Source: Gautieria morchelliformis (lineage: Eukaryota; Basidiomycota; Agaricomycetes; Gomphales; Gomphaceae). From it: a stretch of DNA of 64,000 bases. The notes beneath the pieces are model-generated. The model was not told where the DNA came from and searched no databases. It saw only the letters and a program-made list of their open reading frames with translations. The stretch covers positions 1 to 64,000 of the forward strand of contig WHVA01000199.1 in the NCBI GenBank assembly GCA_015179125.1, in the 5' to 3' direction. Of this stretch, positions 10,113 through 21,633 are shown piece by piece. Every line of letters starts with the position of its first letter. The first letter of the stretch is position 1. A program made the translations under genes and the position numbers.

Positions 10113-12743
10113 TTGGAGTTTACCCCCAGTGGTAGAATGACTGTTAAGTCACAAGTTGTGGACTACCAGTATCAGGGCGAAGAGCTGGAGGACCTGAGTT
10201 TTTTGTTTTTCATTGTGAACACATACGAGGAACCCATTTCTGAGGGGGTGCAATGCAATCCCAGTTCAGCCTCTACTGTCGAAGGAGATGGACATATTGC
10301 GCAAACACCCAAAAGAGGACAGCCAAAGAATGACCATGCAGAATATCTTCCAGGTCATCCAAGGAGTGGCAAGGTTTGCCGTGTTGTACGCACACAAGGT
10401 CACAACATATTACCTAACGTTATAGGCCAGTTCTTTCCCCAAAGAGACGATGTGGATACACAGGCTTTGTATTGCACAAGTATGCTTGCGCTACTCAACC
10501 CATGGCGCAGGCTTACGGAGCTCATCAGAGGGGATGAAAGTTGGGAGACAGCATTTGAGAAATTTACAGCAACCGCACCTAAGCAAATACACGACAGCAT
10601 GGCAGGAATCCATTATTACTATGATTGTGGCAACGTGGCAGACAAGTCACAGCTGAAAAAGGACCAAGAGGCAGGTGGTGATGATGTTGGAGGGAGGGCC
10701 GATGATGGGGACAACAACATGTCTATCATGAGTGAGGATGCAGGCACCAGTGACAGGCAACAGAAGGTTCAGCTCACCGAAGAAAACATTGAACACATGA
10801 TTGCAGCCCAGAGACCTTGGCGAGAGGTTGAGCATACACGTCGTGCCCTTGAGGTGGCAAAGTCAGCTCGCATCTTCCCAAGCAATAACGGCGCATGGAA
10901 CGTCTCTGAAAAAGGCAAAGTTTCCCCGGCTAACGGCTGTGAGCTAGGGCAGTTAGTGGCCTGGCAGGAAGCATTGGTGCAAGATGCCAATCACTGCCAA
11001 ACATCAAGCGCAGCCATTCCAGGTCGGGTAGGCGCATATGACGATAACAGTGATGTTTTGAGCAACGTGGACCTGAATCACCACTGTCATCAGAACCCAT
11101 CCATTGTACTTATGCCAGATGATGGCCCTGCCGCAGAAGAACTCACCAGTGTCGATCCTTCAAGCCTTTTCGTCGAGCAGTGACGGGCTTTCAACATCAT
11201 TCATTGGCATCTTGGCAAGACCCTTGCCAGGCACTGCCCCCCACAGCTTCTCATGCATATCCTAGGAGAAGGTGGTGTAGGTAAATCCAAACTGATCCAA
11301 ACCATTACAGACAATTTCACCACGCAAGCCATGTGGAACTGGCTAATTAAGGCCGCGTATACAGGAATCGCGGCCTCAATCATTGGGGGTAGCACATTAC
11401 ACACTGTCGGCATGCTGCCTCGCAATGGGAAGCAGCAGACAGCTGAGGCACAGAAGAAGTTAATGGCTTCCTGGGCAAATGTGCGGTATCTCATCATAGA
11501 TGAGATATCAATGGTGTCCCATGATTTGTTGGCAAAATTGAGTCGGATCGTTGCTAAAGCGAAGGCACAAAGCAGCCCGTTTGGAGGAGTCAACATAATA
11601 ATTTTGGGCGATTTGCATCAGTTTCCACCTGTTGCAGGACGGAAATCAGCACTGTTATATAGGCCAATAAATCAGGCAAAAGATACCGAAGATGAGGTGA
11701 ATGGGAGGATGATATACAAACAATTCAAGACTGTGGTTCACCTGCACAGACAGGTACGCATAACGGACCCTAATTGGCAAGACTTGCTTCAGCATGCACG
11801 ACATGGCCATTTCAAGGAGACTCACCTGCATCTATTGCAGTCTCTTATTTTAACAAATCAGGAGTCGTCCGGGGTAGATGTTTCTGCTGCACCATGGAAG
11901 GATGCCGTTCTTGTGACACCTAGGCATGCAGTGTGCATTTTGTGGAATGAGGCAGCTGTTCAGCAGCATTGTAAGAAGACAGGAAACCAGTTGTTCACCA
12001 GTCACACAGAAGACACCATTCGAGGGCGATCATTGACACTAGCAGAAAAATTTGCAGCCGCTAGCAGCAAATCGAGGCGTGAAGGAGAGGGGCGTTCAGA
12101 TAAGGGTGCATTGCCTACAAATGTCCAAGTCACTCTGGGAATGAAAGTCATGGTGACCTTCAATGTCCACACCAAGCTGGATATTGCAAACGGTGCACAA
12201 GGTGAGGTGGTGGGCATTGTTCTGGACAAGCAAGAACCTACCATTGCCAACAGTGAGGCAATGAAACAGCTGAAATATCCACCTGCTTATGTCCTAGTCA
12301 AGTTACACCGAACAAAAGCAGCAATGCTTCCAGGATTAGCAGAAGGAGTTGTACCCATCGTGCCAATTCAGAAAACGTTCACAATCCTAATAGGGAAAAC
12401 TCGGAAGACTGTAACCAGAAGACAACTTCCATTGACCGCTGCTTACGCTTTCACTGATTACAGATCCCAAGGACAGACATTGCCCTGCATCATCGTTGAC
12501 ATTGCAACACACCCAACGGTTGGATTAACACTGTTCAACATGTATGTCGCACTGTCACGAAGCTCAGGATCAGAAACAATTCAATTGCTACGTGATTTCG
12601 ACAACAAGTTATTTACCCAGCATCCAAGTGAGTTTTTGCGGTTGGAGGATGAGCAGTTGGAGAAGCTGGATATTGAGACGACGGCGTGGTGGGAGGACCA
12701 CAACGAACATATCAGAAACAACTTAGGGCACATACGAACATAG
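10113..12743 (+). pseudogene. Helitron PIF1-type DNA helicase region
   Basis: One frame is open from 10,113 to the stop at 12,741-12,743 apart from a single TGA at 11,181-11,183, next to the conserved R-A-F-N-I-I-H-W-H-L segment. Helicase motifs are in order: Walker A G-E-G-G-V-G-K-S (about 11,265), Walker B I-I-D-E-I-S-M-V-S (about 11,495), G-D-L-H-Q-F-P-P-V, L-H-R-Q-V-R-I-T-D, L-G-M-K-V-M-V, and the C-terminal motif Y-V-A-L-S-R-S-S-G (about 12,545). All key helicase residues look preserved, so decay has hit the Rep half harder than this half. Confidence 0.9.
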
Positions 12744-13919
12744 GTAACTTACTTTCATGACTAGCAGTTGGTGAGAGAGACAGTAGAGGTGGAGAAGGAT
12801 GGAATTAGCGCTCATAGACCAAAAATGGACGGACGTGCCATAGGATCAGGGAAACAGCTCTGTAGCTTGAGAGTTCCATGCAAACAATGTATATCGGTCT
12901 ATGCATGATACAGCATATGCCATGAGCATCAACTAGCAACAACAAGTATATTACATCAACCGAGCACAACTCTGTGCACATGTACGGGTCCGCAGCGTTG
13001 CATCTCGAGCCCGTAAATGATCAAGTGACATGGAGAACAGCAATGCAACAAGCGAGGAATGCGGAGCAGCTTCACGCAAATGAGGATGGGGGACAAAGAC
13101 AGGAAATGATGGTTCAGGGCATGCAAGTCGACAAAAATGAGTGCGTCAATGAACAGATGGCGATGTGGACTGAAACAAACGGGAGGCGCGGGCTGGGTGG
13201 GATCATCAGGTGCAGAGGAATAAGATATAAAATGCATGAATCCACGAGGAGATAGAATCTTGACATGCAAGGTAATGTAAGACACAGTCAGAGAGAGTAC
13301 AAGGAGGATCAATAAGAGGAGAAGACATACAGCAGCCTTTGCACAAAAACGACGCAAATGTAGAGAGTGACCTAAGGAGCCATTTATACAGGTCTAGAGA
13401 GACCAGGGCCATCAAAGATTGGAAAAGGTAAAGGGAGATTGAGGAGCTGCGCAAATCGAGAGCAGAATAGGCCCCTACTCACTGTGGAGTTGAGCAAATC
13501 AACAGAGGCTGTGTCTGACCGAAAAGTGCACAGGCGGCGCATGTGAGATATCTGAGACAGATGCCAAGGCATATGAGCGGTCATATAGCATAATCCAAGC
13601 ATGCATGATAATGGAAGACTTGATCAGGGGGAGTGCAAGGAGGGACATAAAGTGAAGGAGACATACTGCAGCATCTGCGCCAAGACACCGAAGCCATGCA
13701 GAGAGAGTAGTGACAGAGAGTCAGGGAGGTGCGGCACCAATCAGGAGCACAAGAGGCTAAGACTCTGAGTGGTGAGAGCAGTCAGGCCATGTCTCACAGA
13801 ACAGTGCACAGGCACGTGACAAAACAAGGACCGAAGCCAATTATCTGGCGATAGCATAATATACAGAGAAATGTTGGTTAAAGTGTCAGAATTCCCACAA
13901 TTTTAGACATCCCAGACCC
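12744..13919. repeat. Non-coding Helitron 3' flank with diverged direct repeats
   Basis: I see no gene here. Two diverged direct repeats of roughly 250-330 bp are visible, starting near 13,290 and 13,620. They share blocks such as agta/gcaaggagg, gaga(a/c)atac(a/t)gcagc and the a/agtgcacaggc segment. They could be part of the Helitron 3' untranslated region. No terminal hairpin plus CTAG could be assigned. Confidence 0.45.
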
Positions 13920-14637
13920 AGAGCCCTTGACGAGCAAGGGGATAGGGCGAACTCCGTTCAGGTAGCCCTCTCACCTTCTAAAACATTTATTGCTTCATCT
14001 TATTCGCCAAATTACACACTTCATTGCACAAGCCATTCGGGCATTCGCTGTGTTCACTAATACACAATATTAACACCTAAAAACAAATCTTGACAGTATA
14101 ATTGAACTAACAGCTACAGTCAAAGCATTCTTATATCTACTTCTCATGCCATCTACACAACAAGAACAACCTGTTGTTCATAGAACTCACTCAATGGGCC
14201 CAGTTCCTACTCCAGCACCACTTCCAAGGCAAACAGCTTCCACCTCATTTCCTTCACAAGACCCTACTGGAGATATCATCTCTTTCTCCTGCTTGGTCGC
14301 TATGTCTGCATCTTGGCCTACACCACATCATCCGGTCCCCAAACATGTGTCACCACCTCACTTTGATGTTCAACGCCAACTAACTCCAGGTGAACAGCAC
14401 TTCTCCCCTCAGCGCCCACTTTTGGCGAGTACTCCCATATCCAGTCACAGGCCCAGTGCTGATCCTTTATGCCACCTAATGGCCCCTAATCCACCTGGTG
14501 ATCATCCACAGAACCCCAGCAGTTTTCAACCACCTTACCCTTCTAGGCTCCTCAGATTGTCAGTGCCTCAGGATCCCAATTACAATTGGCCTTCACATGG
14601 CCCCACTTGCCACTGGCTTCACCAAGTCATACTCTGA
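13920..14637 (+). mobile_element. Truncated gypsy element: LTR 3' end and start of gag
   Basis: Positions about 13,945-14,096 match the LTR ends at about 15,815-15,968 and 20,505-20,663 (shared gggcgaactccgttc and ctaatacacaatattaacac blocks, all ending CTTGACA). An open frame follows 49 bp later (14,146-14,637), as gag would. Its product is Pro/Ser/Gln-rich and starts M-P-S-T-Q-Q, in the style of a gypsy Gag N terminus. It is then cut off where LTR-like sequence of the next element begins. Confidence 0.6.
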
Positions 14638-14694
14638 ATCCATTTCTTGATGTACACTACGCCCAATGTCTTCCATATATGTGTCCTACACCAC

Positions 14695-15176
14695 TGTCAT
14701 GACGTGTTTATTTCCCATACTCAGATGCTCAGTTTTCCTATTTTCTCACTCCACCTTCATGTTCGCTCCAATCGCCATTGTCATGTTCGGCAACCAATTC
14801 TCGCTGTTCGCACCAATTACCATAGCCACGCCGTCAAACGCACGATCGACGTCTTTGAACTGACTCGGCAGTCATCGCTGGGTCTGCCACCTCCTCTGCG
14901 GTGACCCTCTTCTGATGGTGTTCTGGTAATTGGATTGTCATGACCTGTGTATTTCCTGCACCTTGTTATCCCCATTTCCCCTTTCGCTACTCCTCCTCTG
15001 TGTTCGTTCGGCTTCGCCCTCCACATCGACCACTCCTGCCCTATGACATCTCCATTGGCCCTTCCTTGCATTTCGCCGAACGACCATTCGCTGCTCGCAT
15101 CATTCGCCAACAGGCACACCATCAAATCACGATCGACATCCCTATCTGGCAGAATGGCTCGTCAGTAACTCCATCA
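14695..15176 (+). repeat. Diverged tandem duplication of about 241 bp at the LTR start of gypsy B
   Basis: Units begin TGTCATGAC at 14,695 and 14,936. They share blocks such as tgtcatgac(g/c)tgt(t/g)tatttcc, ttcgcaccaatt/ttcgccaacagg and cacgatcgac(g/a)tc. The second unit coincides with the putative left end of the gypsy B LTR. Confidence 0.55.
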
Positions 15177-15968
15177 GCTTCTCAATCCAACCCCCTTTTG
15201 GTGTTCATATGAGCAGGGTGCGTTCGTGGGACGTCCTACCCGTGGGTCGTGTGGGATCAACCCAGTAGATGAAGAACCTGTGCAGGGTAGTGTAGATGCG
15301 GGCCCCAAGACATGATTTCATACACAGGTGTCTTCGCCACCTTCACCCTCCATCATTTCATGTTCTCCCTCTTCTCTCATTCTATTGTATGTTTATTTCA
15401 TCTATGTTGTATCATGACTGCGCACCCCTATCCAACCCTGACTCGTGACGGCCTCTTTCCTATTCGCTGATACCTTACGAGCATTCGATATAAGTAGTTT
15501 ACATTCGCATGTATATTCCCCAGTTCAATTATCATATGTCGTCCATCTTGTGCAAACTTGACCTCGCTGTGATCATCATCTTGAGCCTTCTCTTGGAGAT
15601 TCCTATCTTCAACCAGCAGAGGACTTAGGCATCACTGGTGAGTTCACATACTTCATCTTCGTTACCTTAGCCTTCAAACCAATTTCTGTGCTGTTGGCGA
15701 AGGGCTCCGAAGGAGCACCTTCGCCAGTGAAGGGATTGTCGCTACTTAGACAACCCTTCCGTGACACCTTGCACGTTACATCGTCAAGTGCCACGGGCTA
15801 TTCGCTACGACTGTAGATAGGGTGAGCCCCGTTCGGGCAACCCTCTTACCTTGTGAACATCCATCGGTTCATCTATTCGCCGAGCGGCATACTTATTCGC
15901 ACAAGTTATTCAGGCATTCGCTGTGTTCACTAATACACGATATTAACACCTAAAAACCAATCTTGACA
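14936..15968 (+). repeat. Putative 5' LTR of gypsy B
   Basis: It starts TGTCATGACC and ends TCTTGACA, so TGTCA...TGACA forms a 5-bp terminal inverted repeat. The 3' end is confirmed by two other copies. The 5' end is inferred from this symmetry and from the duplication at 14,695. No target duplication was found. Confidence 0.5.
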
Positions 15969-16164
15969 ACCACCTCTCAATACTGGACACACCACCCCTG
16001 CACAAGCGGGATTTTTGGCTCACACACCTGCTCCACACGATTCTTCATCTCATTCACATCACTCACATCCCTCTTCACACTATTCGCAGGCTCTTCACAG
16101 TCCTCACCATTCGGTACACAGCGACCACCCTTGAGCCGATTCCCAACAAGGTCTTCCTCTCCAG

Positions 16165-17876
16165 GTGCCTTTAGCAGATCAGGAACATCACCCTGACCCT
16201 GCACTCGGACAACACCTTGGCTATGCTTTCAGCGGTATGCCCTACTACAATCCGAATGCTGCACCATTCAGGGGCACCCCACCTCTCTTTGCGGGACAAC
16301 CTCACCCCTTCATGGGTCAACCTCCCCTGCAACAACCTCCAGCACAGATTCCTGCCTACCTGGCGGGCCTGCACCTCCTCCTCCACCACCTTTTGGGCCA
16401 CCCTTGCCCCATGCTGGAGTAGCTCCAATTGGGCCTCCTGGACCTCCTGGTCCCCCCAGACCTCCTGGCCCACCTCCACCTCCTGGTGGAGGGCCTTGGC
16501 CGCAACCAGGATTCCCCTGGAACCCTTATTATCCCCTTCCATTCGCCTACCCTCAGGCTGCCCCTGACAGTGATTCTGTAGAGGACAGGAATTATAGGCA
16601 GTAGGACTGGACTTGGTGCTCAAAAGAATAGACTAGAAATCAATTCACTACAAGATTTCTGGGTCAACAAATCGAAGATAAATAAGACTAATTTACTTGC
16701 CTCTCTCACTGAATTTAGTTGTCACTTAGAGAGGTCGGAAATGTGTCTCATGCGCATATACTACCACCCGGCCCTTTAGCGCTCATGGTACAGCAGGCGT
16801 CGAAATGATTACATAAGGGTGCCGGTGGTGAAAAGAAGAAAAACAAATTGAAATAGAAGTACAAATATTTGATAGAAAATTTCGGAAAAATTCTGAAAAA
16901 TCAAGTGATCATAGGAGAACAATATGAAAACAAATTGAAAGGAAATATGAATGGTGGTATTTATTTGGCTTGATTTTGGTGCAGGAGCATAAATGCACCC
17001 AACAGATTCCAATGCTGTGAAACCACAAATTCACAGGAAAGGAACCTCACCTTCTCTGAACATTCATCACTAGTTGTGTTATGGTCTTTGACAACAAGCC
17101 CCGAAAGTTCCAGCAGGAGCGACAATGAGTCTCCTATGCAGTATCCTACCTCAGCAACATTGCCTTGATCTGGTGGCAACCCTTTCTCATTCAGGTTCCA
17201 GAACCCCCCATTCAGAGTGACTGGATTACCTTTGTTGACGAGCTTAATTGTCTTTTCAGTCAGGCCGATATCATACGTTTCCAAGCAAACAATTCATAAG
17301 CTCAAAATGCTCGACACCCGTCGTGTTAATCACCACATGACCACTTTTGCTGAGTTGTTCTTTTATGTCAAGTGGAATGATGCCGCCCTTTATGACACTT
17401 TCTATAATAGCCTTGCCGAGCGTATCAAAGACCACATGCTCTCCTATGAACATCCCAACAGCCTCAACGATATTAAGTGTCAGGCTCTTCGCATTGACAA
17501 TCACTACTGGGAGCACCGAGGAAAAAAAACCGATTACAACTTCCATTCATCCCCCTTCCTCTTCCAGACCATCCTCCACACCTCGTGCTAACGCTCACTC
17601 CAGACCCTCTGCAGCGGCCAAGCCCAGCGAACAGAAAGACCTTTCTGGTATCCTTGATGCTACCGGACATCTCACTGAAGCCGAGAAAGAGCAATGAAAA
17701 TCCAAAGGCCTTTGTCCATATTGCGGCAAACCCCCCACACATCACGTGAAGGGGTGCTTTTATCAGGATCCTGCCTCAACTACTGGCAGGGCTATCTTCA
17801 CCCTCAAAGGTGATCCTCAGGTCACCACTCTCAAAGAGGTCTCCAAAGATGGTGAAGACTCCCCCGTGGAAAACTA
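16165..17876 (+). pseudogene. Gag of gypsy B, interrupted by a solo LTR
   Basis: The frame includes a proline/glycine-rich collagen-like stretch (about 16,425-16,500). After the inserted LTR it continues with the capsid-like segment F-A-E-L-F-F-Y-V-K-W-N-D-A-A-L-Y-D (about 17,345) and a CCHC-type knuckle C-P-Y-C...H-H-V-K-G-C (about 17,716-17,758). Breaks include frame changes near 16,365 and at the A8 run at 17,522-17,529, and TGA codons at 17,126-17,128 and 17,695-17,697. Confidence 0.8.
16577..17004 (-). mobile_element. Solo LTR of the copia family inside gypsy B gag
   Basis: This is the reverse complement of the LTR at 5,101-5,597, with the same TGTTGGGTGCAT start and CCTCTACA end, 428 bp long. 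It is flanked by a perfect 5-bp target duplication GATTC (16,572-16,576 and 17,005-17,009). No internal sequence is present, so it is a solo LTR. It inserted between the proline-rich and capsid-like parts of the gypsy gag. Confidence 0.93.
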
Positions 17877-17891
17877 GTTCACAATCCCTCT

Positions 17892-18755
17892 GTGGTGTTA
17901 ATGATGGGTTGCTCTATTCCTTTGAACACCAATCCTATCCACTCTGTACCATCTCTGTATCTGTTTGCTTCCATTAGTTCCCATTCTGATTCATCCTTCA
18001 TCATCCATGTACACCTTCCAGGTCTCTCTAACTCCATTCCTACTCTCATCGACTCTGGTGCCACTTTGAATTTCATTGATAGCTCATTCTCCTCTCGTCC
18101 TGGTTTTGTATGTACATCACTACGTTCGCCGATCACTCTCTCCCTTTTTGATGGGAAACCAGCCACTGCTGGTTTCATTCATGAATATCTAGATACTAGA
18201 CTCACATTCAGCAACTCCTCTTCACAGGACATTTCACTACTTGTCATAAAGTTACACCCTTCGGCCACTATCGTTCTCGGGCTCCCATGGCTTCACTCTA
18301 TGAAACCCACCATCGATTGGGGCTCTCTCTCAATTACCTTTCCCTCCAGCACCGAATCCATGCTACCATGTATGACGGTCGCTATGGCCTGCACGATGAT
18401 TTCCCCTCCGGCTATCTTCGACAGCATTCCCGAACTCCACACTGCCTCGATGCTTTTGCCACCATCAGTTCCTGGTTCACACTTGTCCCCGCCATCCTTG
18501 AGTTACGTCCCAAACACAGTGATTGGACCACTGTCTTACATCTCAGCCCTTCCACCAGATGTCCCTTCTTTGCCCGCTCCTATTCTGAATCTTTCTGGTT
18601 ACAAACAGATGTTCGATGTGGATGGCAAACCATTACTTCTCTCAGCCAAGCCTATCGAGAATCACTCCTCTGAGTCCTCCATATCACTTCCCAATACTCT
18701 TATCCATCCATTTTCAGCCGAAGAAGGAAGCATAATAGAAACCGAACCTATTTGA
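17892..18755 (+). CDS. Retropepsin-like protease domain of gypsy B
   Basis: Open frame of 287 residues with an intact aspartic protease active site L-I-D-S-G-A-T-L-N-F-I (about 18,046) and the downstream V-L-G-L-P-W-L-H segment (about 18,270). It processes Gag-Pol in an active element. It sits between gag and RT. The frame ends at 18,755, before the RT frame begins, so the polyprotein is broken here. Confidence 0.8.
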   Translation: MVLMMGCSIPLNTNPIHSVPSLYLFASISSHSDSSFIIHVHLPGLSNSIPTLIDSGATLNFIDSSFSSRPGFVCTSLRSPITLSLFDGKPATAGFIHEYLDTRLTFSNSSSQDISLLVIKLHPSATIVLGLPWLHSMKPTIDWGSLSITFPSSTESMLPCMTVAMACTMISPPAIFDSIPELHTASMLLPPSVPGSHLSPPSLSYVPNTVIGPLSYISALPPDVPSLPAPILNLSGYKQMFDVDGKPLLLSAKPIENHSSESSISLPNTLIHPFSAEEGSIIETEPI

Positions 18756-18905
18756 CCAAAAACAGCACCCAAGCCCATTCCAAGTCATCCTCACCCCTGT
18801 ACACCATGTATAGAATCGCTGACCAATGACCATCTCCCATTCCATTCTTCACCTCCTGATCTTCCCCCTACATGAAGGACAACACCGCATATAAGCCTAA
18901 TCGGC

Positions 18906-20512
18906 GTGGCCGCCTTTGAGCTAATCATGAAACTCGGCGAAGAAGAAACATTCATGTTGAGCATGCACCCTACTACCTCCGAACCCACTTCACTTCACGC
19001 TGTAGGCAACGCACCAGCTCCGACTACCCTCCTTCACAAAAACCCCCTACCAAGGGATGGATTAGAGATGTTAAAAACTGTGATACCAGAGGAGTACCAG
19101 GACTTCTTCGATATCTTCTCACATGCTAAAGCCAAGAACTTGCCTCTACATCGCCCTTACAACCACACCATCGAAATCAAGAACAATGGTGCACCACCTC
19201 ATGGCCCCATATACCCACTCTCAAACACTGAATTAGAAGCACTTCACGACTATCTTGAAGATATGCTAGGCAAGGGATTCATCCGCTCCTCCCACTCGCC
19301 TGGCGGCGCCCCTGTGGTATTCGCAAAGAAAAAGGACAGTACACTGAGAATGTGTGTGGACTACCGAGAGCTGAACCGTATCACATGAAAGAACAAGTAT
19401 CCTATCCCACTGATTCCGAGCCTTATTGACCAACTCAAAAGCACAAACATCTATACCAAGTTCGACCTTCACACCAGGTTCAACAATGTTCGGATCACCT
19501 CTGGTCAAGAGTGGAAGACAGCTTTCCGAAATATCTTGTCATGCCGTTCAGGTTAAGTAACGCCCCAGCTACTTTCCAGCACTTCATGAATGATATATTC
19601 CAAGACATGGCTGACATCTTCATTGTAGTCTACCTTGACAACATCCTTATCTTCTCCAAGAACAAGAAGGATCACTTGGAGCATGTCCAAATGGTCCTCA
19701 CCCGTCTTCACAAGCACAACCTCTTCATAAAACCAGAGAAGTGCCTCTTCCATTCAGACTGGGTCGAGTTCCTTGGGTTTATCATCTCTCCTGCTGGCAT
19801 CTCCATGGACATCGAAAAGGCAGCTGCCATCACAAAGTGGCCTGTACCAACGAACCTGCACGAAGTCCAATCATTCCTGGGGTTTGCAAACTTCTACACA
19901 AGATTCATCATTTCATTCTTGGACATTATCCTGCCACTTACTCACTTGACCAGGAAGGATACTCCGTTCACCTGGGATGCAAAGCAGCAGGAGGCTTTCG
20001 AAGCACTCAAAGCTGCGTTCTCAAAAGCCCCAGTCCTCATCCACTTTGAGCCCAATAATCTGATTGTCATTGAAACGGGCGCCTCTGACTATGCCATTGC
20101 CACCATAATCTCCCAGATCACCCCCTCCGACACTGATATCCATCCAATCGCCTTCTATTCATGAGGAATGGCACCAGCCGAAATGAACTATGAGATCTAC
20201 AACAAGGAGCTTCTTGCCACTTTCTGCACCTTTAAGCAATGGCGAAACTACCTTGAAGGAGCATCCCACATCATCCTCGTCCTCTCTGACCACAAGAATC
20301 TCGAGTACTTCGCAACCATGAAGCAGCTAACCCAATGCCTGGTTCAATCGTCCGAACACCTGTCAGGATTCAACTACATCATTCGCTACCGAACTGGGCG
20401 ACTCGGCACAAGGCCTGATGCATTGACCCGTCGGGGCGACGTGTACCCTAAAGGGGGGATGGTGCTTACACATTGGAAAATCCTCATGCTATTTCACTAT
20501 GACTGTAGATAG
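18906..20512 (+). pseudogene. Reverse transcriptase-RNase H of gypsy B, inactivated
   Basis: RT runs from H-G-P-I-Y-P-L-S (about 19,200) through F-A-K-K-K-D and C-V-D-Y-R-E-L-N to the polymerase box, which reads Y-L-D-N-I-L-I-F (about 19,630) where D-D is required. A TGA interrupts at 19,386-19,388. A short deletion near 19,532 removes the T-R-Y-G-S-F segment and changes frame. RNase H has E-T-G-A-S-D-Y (about 20,072) in place of T-D-A-S, and another TGA lies at 20,162-20,164. The reading ends at 20,512, where the LTR interior begins. It is catalytically dead by several independent changes. Confidence 0.88.
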
Positions 20513-20663
20513 GGCAAACTCCGTTCGGGTAGCCCTCTCACATTCTAAAACATTTATTGGCTTCATCTTATTCACCAAATTACACACTTCATTGCACAAG
20601 CCGTTTGGGCATTCACTGTGTTCACTAATACACAATATTAACGCCTAAAAGCCAATCTTGACA
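20505..20663 (+). repeat. Partial 3' LTR of gypsy B
   Basis: This matches the last 150-160 bp of the 5' LTR (from gactgtagatagggc to cttgaca). The first part is missing, replaced directly by the end of the RNase H coding region, which marks a deletion junction near 20,490. Confidence 0.75.
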
Positions 20664-20686
20664 AGGGGGTTAATTACGAATCATAG

Positions 20687-20714
20687 AAAAAAAAAAAAAA
20701 AAAAAAAAAAAAAA
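20687..20714 (+). repeat. Poly(A) tract of 28 bases
   Basis: An uninterrupted A run lies 24 bp after the end of the gypsy B LTR. It could be a homopolymer expansion or the tail of a retroposed sequence. No target duplication was found around it. Confidence 0.9.
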
Positions 20715-21570
20715 CAAGAAATGTGATGGTGATTATACGATAGGGGGATCCAAAACACAGGAATTGTGTGAACATACATAATGCCCCCTCTTGACATGTA
20801 ATGAAACTCATGATTGACTGTCCCTTCTCTATAGACAGTCATCATAATCAGCCTTTCCTGTCAGGGAACACCCTGTTTTCCAGTTCCGACACCACACCAA
20901 GTTCCGACTCCATTTCCGACTCCGCTTCCGATTCCATCTCCGACTCCACTTTTGGGAATGATTCCGCTTCTGGCAGAACTTCCACCAGTTCTGTTCACTT
21001 TGCCAATTCCACTCCACTTTCTGACTTCCGCTCTCGGAACAGCGACTCACGTAATAGGTGGCATCAAGGGTCAGGGAGCTCAGGGGGATGCAGGGTTGAT
21101 GGCGAGTGCCAAGTGTTGTCCCTGGCTGTGGAGCGTAGTATAATACGGGCTCGCTGACATTGGGGGTCCTTAGACTTTTCTCTTTGGATTTCCCCTTGTC
21201 AGGTGAGAATCCCCTCTCTTGTATACTCTGTTCATTTATACATACTTTGGATTTCCCGTTGTCAGTTGTGTGGTAGTGTGATCTCCACAACCAGCTAGGG
21301 TTGCCCTTACATTTCCCTTGAGCTGATATATGTGCCTGCATGTATCCTTGATCTCCGTGTCCCTTCCAAAGGACTGTCAAGTAATTTTGACACATTGTTC
21401 TACTCACATTCCGTGAGTTCAGATGTCCTCATATAACTTTTGTGGTGCTATAGATTTATTTTCTCCCTTTTTGCCCCCACTCGAGCCATCTCCCTGATCC
21501 AGCGCCTGATCAAGACACAGGTGCTTTGATTGGCTAGATCTATTGGTTGAGTGGAGGTGCCAACTGATGT

Positions 21571-21633
21571 ATGATGTCGTGACATCATCAGTATACGACC
21601 GATCTCCTATAATCAGTGCACCGCACTGATTAT
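21571..21633. repeat. Two neighbouring perfect hairpins
   Basis: First, ATGATGTC-gt-GACATCAT at 21,571-21,588 (8-bp arms). Second, ATAATCAGTGC-acc-GCACTGATTAT at 21,609-21,633 (11-bp arms, 3-base loop), followed by tcattag. No gene is adjacent. They could be a transposon end or a transcription-related structure. Confidence 0.7.

Larger units (their letters stand above)
6450..12743 (+). mobile_element. Autonomous-type Helitron with Rep and PIF1 helicase, degenerate
   Basis: The single large RepHel gene typical of Helitrons is spread over 6.3 kb. It holds the N-terminal helitron helicase-like region, an HUH/two-tyrosine rolling-circle Rep region, and a C-terminal PIF1-type SF1B helicase. It is disabled by premature TGA codons (7,147, 9,475, 11,181), a frame change between 9,906 and 10,113, and a nested LTR insertion at 7,471-8,869. 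The 5' TC and 3' hairpin-CTRR ends were not located, so the outer boundaries are only those of the coding region. Confidence 0.88.
14936..20663 (+). mobile_element. Ty3/gypsy LTR retrotransposon B, internally deleted and decayed
   Basis: Order: 5' LTR (putative 14,936-15,968), gag, aspartic protease, RT, RNase H, then a partial 3' LTR ending at 20,663. Coding sequence stops just after the RNase H end (G-D-V-Y-P-K-G-G near 20,440) and passes straight into the interior of the LTR. The integrase and the first part of the 3' LTR are therefore deleted. Several stops, a frameshift at an A8 run (17,522-17,529), a short deletion in RT near 19,532 and a copia solo LTR in gag add to the decay. Confidence 0.85.

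Noticed and set aside
16404..16604. Collagen-like G-P-P repeat frame
   Set aside because: It is the proline-rich part of the gypsy B Gag, not an animal-type collagen or a host gene.
20801..21157. Ser-Asp-Ser-Ile repeat frame as a candidate gene
   Set aside because: It comes from a TTCCGACTC-rich low-complexity stretch related to the nearby LTR family. It has no start context or splice structure.
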